Shown here: piece after piece, positions 11,001-21,932 of the stretch | How positions within the stretch are numbered: position 1 is the first letter of the stretch | Layout: each line of letters opens with the position of its first letter | Assembly (NCBI GenBank): GCA_030141605.1 | Contig: JAQGDQ010000685.1 | Location: 48,914 to 112,913, forward strand | Length of the DNA stretch: 64,000 bases | Origin: Tubiluchus corallicola | Lineage: Eukaryota; Priapulida; Priapulimorpha; Priapulimorphida; Tubiluchidae | Reading direction: 5' to 3' | Translations under genes and position numbers: made by a program | The notes under the pieces: generated by a model | Database searches by the model: none | What the model saw: only the letters and a program-made list of their open reading frames with translations | What the model was told of the DNA's origin: nothing

Positions 11001-14000
11001 AACGATCAAAAAACGAAATGTAAAAAAAAAACGCAAGTTGGATTTGAACCGCTACCATCAAGTTACAAATTTAACAGCTCTTAAATGTTGAGCTTATAAC
11101 TCAAATGTTGTCTATTTCACAAACAGGAAATTTTAACAAATTATCAGCTAATTGCATTAAAAAGGTTAAAGAAGTTATAAAGAAACCTGAAATTCTGGAA
11201 AAATGTTTGCAGTTCCGTTGTTCTCCATCTTGGATGCCATTTTCTTTATTAGAATCTTGGGAGACACTTTTCCTTCAGGCTTCTCTGACACAGCAAGATT
11301 TTGGGAATTAGTTTCAGGAATGGAAAGTTGAAGTGTCTCCAATTCTGGCATGTTTCTTGGAGAACTCGAATCATTCATCGATATTAAGGCCTGTTGTTTT
11401 TGATTACCAGGAATGCTCAATGTTTGTCCCGTTTCCTACAAATATATTAATCCAGTCACTCCCTAATCTGGTGAATTCATATTGTAATCCGGTCGCAAGA
11501 CAAAACACATAAATAACAGAGTTTCTTTAGATTAAAAACCCATTAACCAACTCAACCAAGATATGCAAAACAATAATTATTAATAACATTTGCCACTGAT
11601 GAATTACTGGTGGTAAATAAACAGTGATTTCTACCACAATGTTGCAGTCGCTGCGTGCTTAAAGGACAAGAAAAGGGGTACCTGAAGTAGGCTTCAGAAA
11701 AATCGCCTTAAAAATTAAGTTGCTTTACAGCAATTTTATGCGTATGTCTTACTCGCGCTGAAAGGAATTTTAGTTTGTTTTCGTTTTAAATCTCCCGCAA
11801 TACTGTTCCGAAGTCGCCATTACATGACGTCATCTACCAAACGTAAATCAAGGGAAGAAAAGGCAATGTTAAATTATATCTCAAAAGATTTTCCTTGCAA
11901 ATCTATATTACTTAGAATTTCGCTTACCTACTAGAAAGACTTATGTAACTAGAAAAGAAAATTATTAATTATTTACATGTTTTCACCAATTGGTAAAATG
12001 TCGCTGACTCACCCTCCAGGATGCACCACTCACTAACCAAAAAACACATTTTTAATCTTATTGACAAGATACAGTAATTTTAAATTTTATTTAGTTAATG
12101 ACATGTGCGCTACGAATGCTCTGATTATTTTTTCAAACTTTACAAAATGTTACCTAAACTTGTTTCAAATGACCTGTCGTGAAAATGGCTGCATCTAACG
12201 GTCATCGCGGGAGTTTAAATTTACATGTTTTATACAGCGTGACTGCCGATTGAAGTCCTGCACGCAAAAAGGCAGTATGTAAGTGATATAAAATTTCAAA
12301 ACGAATTCTTTAAGCATTACGTTTATGAAGGGTTGTCTTGTGCTTTAATGCAGTGATCAGAAATGAGCACGATGACGTTGCAACGTTAGATGTAGCTGTG
12401 TCATGAAAGGCAAAAATTACAAACTCAAAAGCCATTTCATATTAATGATTCTTTCTTTAGTAATTCAGTTAAACTTCAAGTTCAGGGCCATAAATGCAAC
12501 GGAATATGACGCATGAGACATTGATTAGGTGTACCATTAAACCAAACATGATTATATTAAAATAGTAGCAATGGTTTACTGAAGAGGCAGTAAAGGTAGT
12601 GATCTGTGTTGTTTGTGGACACAGGATGCAATGTTAATACTTTAATAACGACTGTGTCCACAAACAACACAGCTCACTACCTTTACTGCCTCTTCAGTAA
12701 CTTACACAAATAATAGGAGGATCTTCCACAATCAGCTTAACCCAATTAGTCATTTTTATCCTAAGAATTTCACTGTTAGTAAAGCTTCATCCACAGTAAA
12801 CACATAAACATAAAAAGTCCTGCACGTTCTTCATGCTCTGCTTTTACTATTTTCTCAGTTTATGTTTTACATCCTATGCAAATAATATCGGCAGCTAAAA
12901 CAAATGTCACCAGTTTAAGTATACATCAGGGAGTATTATAGTCCTACTTAACATTCTCACGAACTAAACGAAAACACCAAATAAAGAGATAAAAGTGCAC
13001 AAGATACAGCAGTTGAATTATTGCATGGTGGTGGGCGGGTGGGTGGTTGGGGGGTCTTTATACCTGTTTGCTTTTTGATTCGTCCTCGGAAGTGTTATGT
13101 TCATCATCACTCAGTTGTAAAAAATCACCATTTTTCTTCAGCTGTCTCATTTTGATCTGCAAAACAACAGAAAGCTTAGTGTGAGTGAAGTTTGGAAATG
13201 CAAAGTGTATGTTGTGTAGTGAAGTGAAGTGACAAAGTGCAAATAAAGTAGTGACTTGAAGTACTGTATTGAAGTAAAGCAATGTAAAGTGAAGTGAAGT
13301 GAACTGACAAAGTGCAAATAAAGTGAAGTGAATTGAAGTACTGTATTGAAGTAAAGCAATGTGAAGTGAAGTGACTAAGTGCAAATAAAGTGAAGTGAAT
13401 TGAAGTACTGTATTAAAGTAAAGCAATGTGAAGTAACGTGAAGTGAAGTGAACTGACAAAGTGCAAATAAAGTGAAGTGAATTGAAGTACTGTATTAAAG
13501 TAAAGCAAAGTGAAGTAAAGTAAAGTGAAGTGAAGTGAACTGACGAAGTGCAAATAAAGTGAAGTGAATTGAAGTACTGTATTAAAGTAAAGTAATGTGA
13601 AGTAAAGTGAAGTGAAGTGAAGTGAACTGACGAAGTGCAAATAAAGTGAAGTGAATTGAAGTACTGTATTAAAGTAAAGCAATGTGAAGTGAAGTGAAGT
13701 GAAGTGAAGTGAACTGACGAAGTGCAAATAAAATAAAGTGAACTGAAGTACTGTATTAAAGTAAAGCAATGTGAAGTCAAGTCAAGTCAAGTAAAGTAAA
13801 GTGATGTGAAGTCAAGTGAAGTAAAGTCAAGTAAACTGACGTAATGTGAAGTGAAGTGAAGTAAAGTAAAGTGAAGTGAAGTCAAGTGAAGTAAAGTCAA
13901 GTAAACTGATGTAATGTGAAGTGAAGAGAAGTAAAGTGAAGTAAAGTAAAGAAAGTAGCAAAATAAAGTAAACTAAAGTAAGGCAAGGTAAGTTAAAGTA

Positions 14001-16992
14001 AAGAAAAGTAAAGTAGAGCAAATATAAAGTAAAGTAAAGTGATGTAAAGTAAAGTGAAGTCAAGTCAAGTGAAGTGAAGTGAAATCAAGTAAACTGGTGT
14101 AATGTGAAGTGAAGTGAAGTAAAGTAAAGTGGCAAAATAAAGTAAACTAAAGTAAGGCAAGGTAAGTTAAGGTAAGGAAAAGTAAAGTAGAGTAAATATA
14201 AAGTAAAGTAAAGTAAAAGTAAAGTAAAGCCAGACAAAGCAAACCAACGCAATGCAGAGCAGTCAAGTAAAGTTAGTCATTTCAAGCAAAGCACACAAGT
14301 TTATTTGACTGGCCCAGCCTGCTTTACCTGTCATTAATTACAGCTGAATTAAATTTAGGTTAATAGCCTACCTTCTTTTTTGTTGCTGAGGCTGACTGAG
14401 CTATTTTGGACCACCAAGGAAGCTTAGCATCCGAATCAGGATTTGAAGGTGTTTTAGCCTCCACCACAATGTTCGTCTCCAGTTGCCCCTTTTCTTTATC
14501 GCAATTGTTCTCATTGAAATCATTTTTAGCCTCTTTTATCTAATCAGCAGAAACAAAATTACGAAATGATAATTACTGCAAGGATCAAATGCACAATGAA
14601 TCAAATTGCACATTGCAACCATTATCTACAATTGTTACACCTGCGCAACCACATAATTTGAATTTGATTTAAAACTTTAAGGTAACAAAAATTTACGCTT
14701 ACAAACAATTGGAAACTGTAGATCAAACAAATAAGCCTTTTCACAGTTCCAGTGAATGTTGATGATCGCGAAAACTTCAGAGGTTAAGTGTACCAGACAA
14801 CACACTTCTGTACACTTGACAACGCCTCGCAACTCATGCTATTGTAAAAGTAGCAGTTTTAACAACTATCTATAACCTTACCTAGTTCTTTTTTTTCTTG
14901 TTACCAAGCAAGATTCTGCTAGCAAATCACTCCGTGCACAAACTAATGCATAGTTAAGCAAAGTTCGTCAAATCAACTGAAGTTACTGAACTGATGCGAC
15001 AGACAGCTTTACTTTGCCTACATGTCACGTGGCAGTTGTAGTTAAGACCCGCTGTTATAGTACACAGCAATTGTGTACTATCTACAGCAATTGTGCAAGT
15101 ACACAGCGAAACTGTGAAAAGGCTTACTAGTTTCATTTTATTATTATCACATTTTGTATAATACTAACCTGGGAAATTTAAACAAAATGGCTGCTGCTTG
15201 TTCTCAAATACTGAAAGCAGAAGTATGAGACAACTTTTTCTGTCTTTCATTAATGCTTGTAAGGATAATTGGATGGCAATCCCAGAGAAACTAATAACAA
15301 CACCTTTACACACCTTACATTTTACAGAAGATGTTAGCAGACCCTACCTGTTTTTCCTCTTTCTTGTTCTGCATTTTAGCCAATGACTGTGTGTCAGGAA
15401 CTCTAGATCTTTCAGAAACAGAAAGCCAGGATCTTCGCTGTTGACTCTGCGGTTTTCGAAAACTAAAATTTCAAAAAACAAGTTTAGAGTTTGATGCAAC
15501 TGAGATAAATTACAGTTCCAGTAATAAATTTTTCACTATCCAATCTCAGTCTAATCAAGCTGAGAAGAAAATAATGAAGCTTCATTTGTGCAATTCAGAG
15601 ATAATTTGTGACATTTTGGATATTTGTTCTTGTTAACGTATTTGTTCTCTTCCAGACAGACATATTTTAGATAATGGTTTTGTGTGACCTCTAAACTCTG
15701 ATCATCATCATCGGCGCAGTTTAGTCATAAGTCATAAGTCATTTATTTCACATTACACATTTACAATAGTTTAATGTACAATATCTAGTGAAAGGGCCTA
15801 CAATGAACGTAATACAAATAAGAAATACTGCACAGGAAAAGCTTCAAACACTGTTCACCTATATACGAAGGTAAATGTGTTGCGGGCAATCAAAAGGCAG
15901 GGCTTGTTAAATTGTCCCACACAGTGAAAGGAAAAAAAAGTAATGGAGATAATCTGAAAATTTAAAGTGAATCCTGTGATAAAAAACATTAGTGCTTAAA
16001 ATGGAATGATGTAATGAATGAAGCTCATATATGGGATGATATAAAAGATAGAAAGACTATTATTTGTTAATAGTATGTGAAATTAAGATAACTTGATTAA
16101 GCTAACACCACTATTTTGCAACTACTATGAGGATGGATACTGATAGAAATTTTGATTACTCCCTGATACTTACTTAAAATTTGATTTTTTAGCATTTTTT
16201 AAATCTAGTAATAGATCTGCTATTTTTTGCGGATTGACAAATCTCATTCCAGACTTTTGGTCCTTGATATATTATAAAATGTTTAGCTATGTTGGTTCTA
16301 CAGAAAGGCACAGTGTATTGATTAAATCTTGTATTATGTCTCTTAGATGTCAATTTGACAGGAATTGCAAAAAACTTAGGAAATGGTCTATTATTGCATT
16401 TATACATAATAGACTATTTCCTAAGTTTTTCGCAATTCTTGTTTGTGCTTACCTAGCATTTAACATTGGTATCTAATTATTAACAATCGTTAACTACTTG
16501 AAAAAATTACACAGGCTGACTCAATGATGCACAGTTATACCACTTAGGTCTACTTTATGATCGTTTTCCCATCATTCTTTGTGAACGCTCATCTTTAACA
16601 TTTTTTATTTATAATAATTTTTGCATTAACATATCACCCCAGCCATGAATCATAATACAAATCTAAAAAACTGAGATTTATTTAGTTAAGAAACCATCAT
16701 AGCCATAGCCGTCATGATAGAGGAAAGCATGTGTAAGCATGTGCAATGCTTCCCACTACTTGTGGTAGTAACTACATATATATTGACAAGAAAATAGCGG
16801 TAGTCTAGCGTTGTTTCAAGGACTCATACAGGTAACGGTAAAATAATGGTGACAATACATCTATAATTAACACCACGCAACTACAAATGGATAATTTGAT
16901 ATGAAAATTTACCTGGCTTCTATCTCGTCGTCAGACGACACGAGTTCGGTCGCACCCGAGTCTTGTTTGAGCAGTCTACTTAGCGATATCAT
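8074..16992 (-). CDS. Unrecognised hydrophilic protein, seven exons, about 301 aa
   Basis: The model follows phase-consistent GT-AG splicing on the minus strand: 16913-16992 (ATG), 15348-15462, 14372-14539, 13064-13156, 11187-11435, 10641-10793, 8074-8121 (TGA). The protein starts MISLSRLLKQDSGATELVSS and ends NARDRLVIT. It is rich in Lys, Glu, Ser and Gln, with acidic CK2-like patches (SSDDE, LSDDEHNTSEDES). A conserved-looking PWWSKIAQSASA stands in exon 3 before a basic KKK run. An amphipathic stretch (KEYAEKCLTSVQETVKRV) stands in exon 6. There is no signal peptide or membrane segment. I do not recognise the family; a largely disordered nuclear or chromosomal protein would fit the composition but is only a guess. 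The weakest junction is the exon 5 donor (CAG|GTTTCT). Extra exons could be missed. Introns hold a LINE, a MITE, a large hairpin and two satellites. Confidence 0.7.
8335..8700. repeat. Local segmental duplication, about 150-200 bp x 2
   Basis: The block with AACATTAGGTAAGCTGCAGA and ACTGTGAATTAGTTTAA occurs at about 8440-8490 and again at 8645-8690, with flanking similarity (CAATCTTC.../CAATTTTC..., AAAAGT..AATAAGTTTTT). It lies in the last intron of the minus-strand gene. Confidence 0.65.
9129..10629. repeat. 30-bp HindIII-containing minisatellite, about 50 copies
   Basis: The unit is close to GTTACAAGCTTGCAAACGAT + ATCAGAGAGT, repeated about 50 times with small length variants (26-34 bp). 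ATATC/ATCTC alternation and GAGAG/GACAG variants suggest subfamilies. The array fills the last intron of the minus-strand gene and stops 11 bp from the donor of exon 10641-10793. Open frames through it in all directions are a by-product of a period divisible by three. Confidence 0.97.
11030..11105 (-). repeat. tRNA-like / possible SINE head
   Basis: The minus strand shows GGTTCAAATCC (box B) preceded by AAATTTGTAACTTGATGG. It resembles the piece at 5560-5665. No convincing cloverleaf and no tail were defined. Confidence 0.3.
12576..12700. repeat. Near-perfect inverted repeat, 48-bp arms, about 29-bp loop
   Basis: The left arm begins TTACTGAAGAGGCAGTAAAG and the right arm ends with its complement CTTTACTGCCTCTTCAGTAA. 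One mismatch (GATC versus GAGC) was found across 48 bp. The loop is about 12624-12652. It sits in the intron between exons 13064-13156 and 11187-11435 of the minus-strand gene. Confidence 0.9.
13190..14275. repeat. GAAGT/AAAGT satellite with higher-order units
   Basis: Runs of GAAGT, AAAGT and CAAGT fill about 1.1 kb. In the left half they are organised in larger units containing GACAAAGTGCAAATAAAGTG and TGAAGTACTGTATTAAAG; the right half has looser AAAGTAAGGC units. It lies between exons 3 and 4 of the minus-strand gene and starts about 35 bp from the exon 4 acceptor. Confidence 0.95.
14734..15124. mobile_element. MITE family A, copy 3
   Basis: Clean TIRs AGCCTTTTCACAG and CTGTGAAAAGGCT with TA on both sides. 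It is the best-preserved of the four copies (391 bp). It is in intron 2 of the minus-strand gene. Confidence 0.85.
15724..16440 (-). mobile_element. LINE 3' fragment with inverted 5' end
   Basis: Minus-strand reading gives an RT C-terminal piece (FPKFFAIPVKLTSKRHNTRF, then HFIIYQGPKVWNEI) followed by a 3' UTR ending in AATAAATGACTTATGACTTA. At its 5' end a 33-bp segment is present again in inverted form: 16362-16394 pairs with 16406-16438, so FPKFFAI is readable on both strands. It lies in intron 1 of the minus-strand gene. Confidence 0.8.
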
Positions 16993-19900
16993 TTTATCAG
17001 AAAAAACGAGTACTTTCTTACATTACACAAGGCTGTACCAGACAGCGGAACATTCAACACAGAGTATCTTTACTTATTCGTATTCGCACAGCGTTATTAA
17101 ATTTATCACGATAAAGACCTAGTCATAATTTACAGAACAACTGCGCTATCACGTTGTCAAACTTACTGCTATGTGGTAATTAATGCGTGTTTTTACTGCT
17201 GCGTGATATATTCATCTATGAAGAGTTTCACCAACTGTTACAACGCGGTCGACCACCTGCATGTATTACGATCGCACTACTTATGCTGGTTCTTCCTTCA
17301 AACTGTTTGTCTCCCCCGAACGCCACAAATCCACTTGAGCAAACTAAGAGATTTCCACACAAATGACGAAGTTAATTAAGCACATTTATCCTCATCTCTA
17401 AATCTGGATGTGGCAAATGTATCCTACATCCTACTTCCGCACCTGCAAATAATTTTAATAAATCAGTGTTTAAAATGTCAACGTACCTGGATACAGCCTA
17501 TGTAAGCTTGCTTATCAATAAAACAACGCCTTTTGCGTTCCAACACGTGTTTTCCATCTACAGTTCTCACATGACTAGCAAAACTACCCTTCGTGCCACC
17601 CCTAATTACAAACACAAACCCGTCAGACGAAGCCCTTTTTGTTCAAACGTCTTTCTACAGCAGAACTATAAACAGCAAACAAAATAATTAGTTTACTGTG
17701 AAATGTGGCAGGTTTACTTTGTGTTCAATGACCCTTGCACATCATCTGGATGCACTGACTCTCTCATACAGGTTTCGTTGCAAGCCAGTAGCTGTTTACA
17801 CGTGTAAAGTTACTCTAACAAAAATTGTTGAATTGTTTATTGCCGGAGTTCATGACTAGACGCTCAGTCTGAGTCATACCGTCATTGCAATAATGATTCA
17901 GATGCAAAGTCAGCCAGTCACACTGTCTGCAGTGCATTGTAAATAATCTTCTACGTTAGCACGACAAATGAACGCAATCTTTACGATTGGTTTGATACGT
18001 CAGTGTCATTGTTGTCACTGTCGTCATCATCATGATCGTGATCACCACCATCATCATCGTCGTCATTGCTATCTTTATCATAATTAGTATCACCTTTATC
18101 ATCATTATCATCGTCATCATCATCATTATCATCGTCATCATCATAATCATCGTCGTTATTGCTTTGGGGAAGTGAATTAGAGAAATTGCTTGCATAGAGG
18201 AAAATAGCTAGGCTATTATGGTTCCATGGGTGTGTGGTTGGCAAACAAAGTTAAACAACGGTAACGTGGTTGTGAATAGATGGGTGATGCTCGGAAAAAC
18301 GTCTGAGCTGTTTCGTCTTCTCGCTTGCGTCTGGTTATTCACAAATGTTTTCACATCTGAACGTGGTTAAGACGCCACCTGCTGGTTCAGTGGTTCATCT
18401 TAGAACAGATACCGGTCGCGCCACAACTTTCCAATGTTAATTGTTAATGAAAAAGATTATTTCTTCGGTTTCATGCACTTGCCAGTTGCAGCAACGCAGT
18501 AGACACAAGTAAGCAATACAGGCAGATATAATAAAGTATTACCAGAGTAGAACATAATAAACTCAGTCTTACCTTAAAGGTAACTTACCTTGATTAATTA
18601 CTTAAAAAGTAACAAAACAAACAATTAACATAAATAAGCGTTTCTCTGCTTACACTAGAATCATTGCCGAGTTTTTAATTACTAGCAGACACGTTTTAAT
18701 CTTATCACAATAAAAAATACCTTTGATTCGAGCAAGCTACGTACGCTTTCGATACCCTCACTAAAACCACTAAAATAGTCATTACAGATCTGTAAATTAA
18801 TTTGATATCATCTTAATTAGATGCTCGATCAAGATGAGATAAATTTGTGCTCACAAAAATGTTTGCATTTTTTCAAAAAACGTTGCACAACAGGCCGAGA
18901 TTAGTGCAAGCCGTCGGTAAGTGGAAAACTGCGTCATGAAATTTCATCATTTTTCACTTCTAACGCGCGCAATGGTGCTAATAAATATGTCAAGACGTTT
19001 GCTGCTATCTGTACGCGTTATCTTTTTGCATGAATTCGTTTTGCACACAATGCTCTGAAGTTCTACATATGTGGGTCAGTTGAAATTGCGTTACGTATGA
19101 CCCAATTCAATGAATTTTATTATTATGCAACCGTGCTATGCCTCCAGGAATAGTTAACATTTTTCATTACTTAGTATGACTTCATGAGACTAAAGAAGGA
19201 AGGAAAATTTGATCGCGCACGGGGGGGGGGGAAGAGGGCATAGCATTTGTTGGCGATATCGAATATTTGGTTCAGTATGCTAAGGTTTCAAGTGCTAATT
19301 TGGCCGAGGAAGTATTAATTTTTCTATGATTCGTTTAGCAAAAATTACTACCGACTAAAATGTTATGACTGAGAGCAAAACTACATGTAACCTGGAATTC
19401 TTTTGGCTGCTAACTAACTACATTGTTAAAATATGACAAAAAGAGAAAGCAAAGAGTATTCAACCAGACCAACCATCCATTCAACTAAATAAAAACCAAC
19501 AAAACATTCAACCAACCGACCAACTAACAACTTACCTCACAATCAACCAACCTTAGCAACTCACATTCCAAAAAAATAGCCAACAAATAACCAACTAACC
19601 AGCCGATCTACAAGTAATGATTCAACAAACCAACCGACTAACCAATCAACCAGCAAATTTAACAGTAAACCAACCATTGACCAGCCAACGCACACCTAAC
19701 TACTCAAATCTTCCCAGATTTACCCTATTCTTTGCTAAGTGATTCTAACACAATATTCTTAACTAATGTGCTCTGTTTTCTGTCAGTAAAGCAGATTTGG
19801 AGCCAGGTTCATCACGTTTCTAGTAACAAAATGTGTAAGGTGAAATGTCAAAATCAACAATGTAAAAGGCTAAGCTGATGTCCAGCAACAATAGTAACGT

Positions 19901-21932
19901 TACATGTTGTCTGTCCATATTCTTCATTATATCAGTATAAATTTTAGTTGATAATAAAAAATAATCTTATTGCTTAGTATGTTTTTATAATTTATGCCGA
20001 ATTCGATGTGGGATGTAGGTCATTGCCTTCAAGAATCAAAATGGCTGCTGTGTGCATCACTTTTAAAAGAAAGGGCATGTTAGTAATTGGTCTTCAATTC
20101 TTGTAAACCAACTTAATTTCTTTTTTCTTCAAAAATGATGTGACTAGAACGCTTTTCCAAGTTTCTAGAAATTGATCATGAATATTGAATTAATGTTAGC
20201 TATGAATCATTAATTGGGCTTGTAACTGGTGCTATTAAAACATCAGTGCAACAGTTTTAAGCAGTGTCGTTGGTATTGGATCTTGTGAAAGTCATGTTTA
20301 AAGTTGTAGATCACTCACTTTGTTTTGATTGAGTTTAGGCACAGAAGTATGAACAAGAATAAAACATCTATAATACATATTAGCACTGCACAAACAGAAA
20401 AGTGTTTATTAAACTACAGACACACGAGTAGCATGACTGCTGCACTGAACACTGAGAGTGAGAGTGACTAGAAAGCAAAAACAGTCAGTATATATAGGTA
20501 TAGGTGACCTATGCAGACTTGCACAGGCTTCACAAAAACCATTACTTTAAAATAGGGAGAGAACCAGTAAATATGCATTCACTGGCATATACACAATTAT
20601 ACTGGGGGTAAGTTAGCTGGTAGAATGTAACAGGATTAGTTCATAGATGGCAGCACCTAATTATAATGTACAATTCCAACTTCCACAGATCTAATAAGCA
20701 GATTTTTCAAAAGTGAATAATTTTATTCTAGGTTGGACCAAAAGTTCAGTGAATTTGTTGAGTGCAAACTACGTTGTGGAATATACCATAAAATTGACTC
20801 TTGAAAATAACGGGGGAAAAGCTAATGCCCACATTAATAAGCAAGTAGAAATATTTTAAAATCTCAGTATAATGTATTTAATCAGAAGCCAGTGAAGATG
20901 AAACAAAATTGGTGTTATATGATCGAATTTCTTTGTTTTGATTACAATTCGAGCTGCTGCAATTAGAGCTATATACTTCATCATGATGTCTTTAACCTGT
21001 TCATGAGATAACTTTAGAAATTAACTTTAGGGAAAAGAAAGGCTATTATTACCACACATAAGTTTTGAGATTAAGACGATGCAGTTCTTTCGATAGTCGC
21101 CACATTTTTGTACTGTTCCAAATAATAACGCTGCTTAGTCGCGTCGCACATCTTCACATACTCAAGAGTGTTTCTCTTGAAGTCAGCCTAGTCTTCGGCA
21201 TCTTTACTATTCAGCCAACAATCTCAGTTCTTCTTCGTTGTTTTTTCTACAATTTCAGTTTGTCATCGTGCCATGGAATGTAGCCCTTAATTCATCGTTA
21301 GCAGTTTTCTAATCTCCGTTGCATGTGAGTATAAAAGCAATTAATGTGTTGTCATAATAATGTGACTCACTCATCACCGGATAAATTTTTGGAGTCAGAA
21401 TTATATAGGCGGTTATAATCCATTCGCATTGATGTGTTTAATTTTCCTAAATATAATTTTTAGATTTTACCAAAGTGACTCCTACTTGTACAGAACGATT
21501 GTCAGAAATAATCGTGATTCAGGTTAGTCAATAAGATTATCGTTCCTATCCCTATAGTGACGATAAGATCCTGTATGCCCGAATATGAGTACCAATCCAT
21601 TTTAAGCCCTCAACTGTTCATCAAATCAATGAACTTCTTTGCAGTGTTATCAACATGTATATATTGAAATTCCAGCCCATAATTAATTTGTCTGTTATTG
21701 TTAGCAGTGATACCAAGCTGTCACCACATTTTTCCAAAAACGTTGCAAGACATATAGATGACGTGTTGAGTATGGTGCCCTATAAAAAACATAATTCTGA
21801 GGCATACTTTAGTGTTCATTCAAGAACGGAGGTCAAGCTTGAATGCTTGCTTCTTGGTGCTCGGTGCAGTATTTATTTACTATTCGGCAGAGCGTCAAAG
21901 GACAGGAAAGATTTTGACTGTAGTACAAAAAT
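16993..21932. other. Intergenic, between the divergent gene 2 and PGLS
   Basis: About 4.9 kb holding the promoters of both genes. It contains an ATC/GTC trinucleotide run (18018-18152), a decayed AACCAACC-like tract (19465-19690) and a poly-G run (19221-19232). No open frame here resembles a known protein. Confidence 0.6.
18018..18152. repeat. CAT/CGT trinucleotide microsatellite
   Basis: An almost uninterrupted series of TCATCATCG-type triplets. Minus-strand open frames of Asp or Met/Thr runs come only from this repeat. Confidence 0.9.

Noticed and set aside
13058-14063. Minus-strand Ser/Leu/His/Phe/Thr-rich frames
   Set aside because: Translation of the GAAGT satellite. Only the last 31 codons (13064-13156) are a true exon of the minus-strand gene.
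17956-18244. Asp-rich and Met/Thr-rich peptides
   Set aside because: Trinucleotide microsatellite in two frames.
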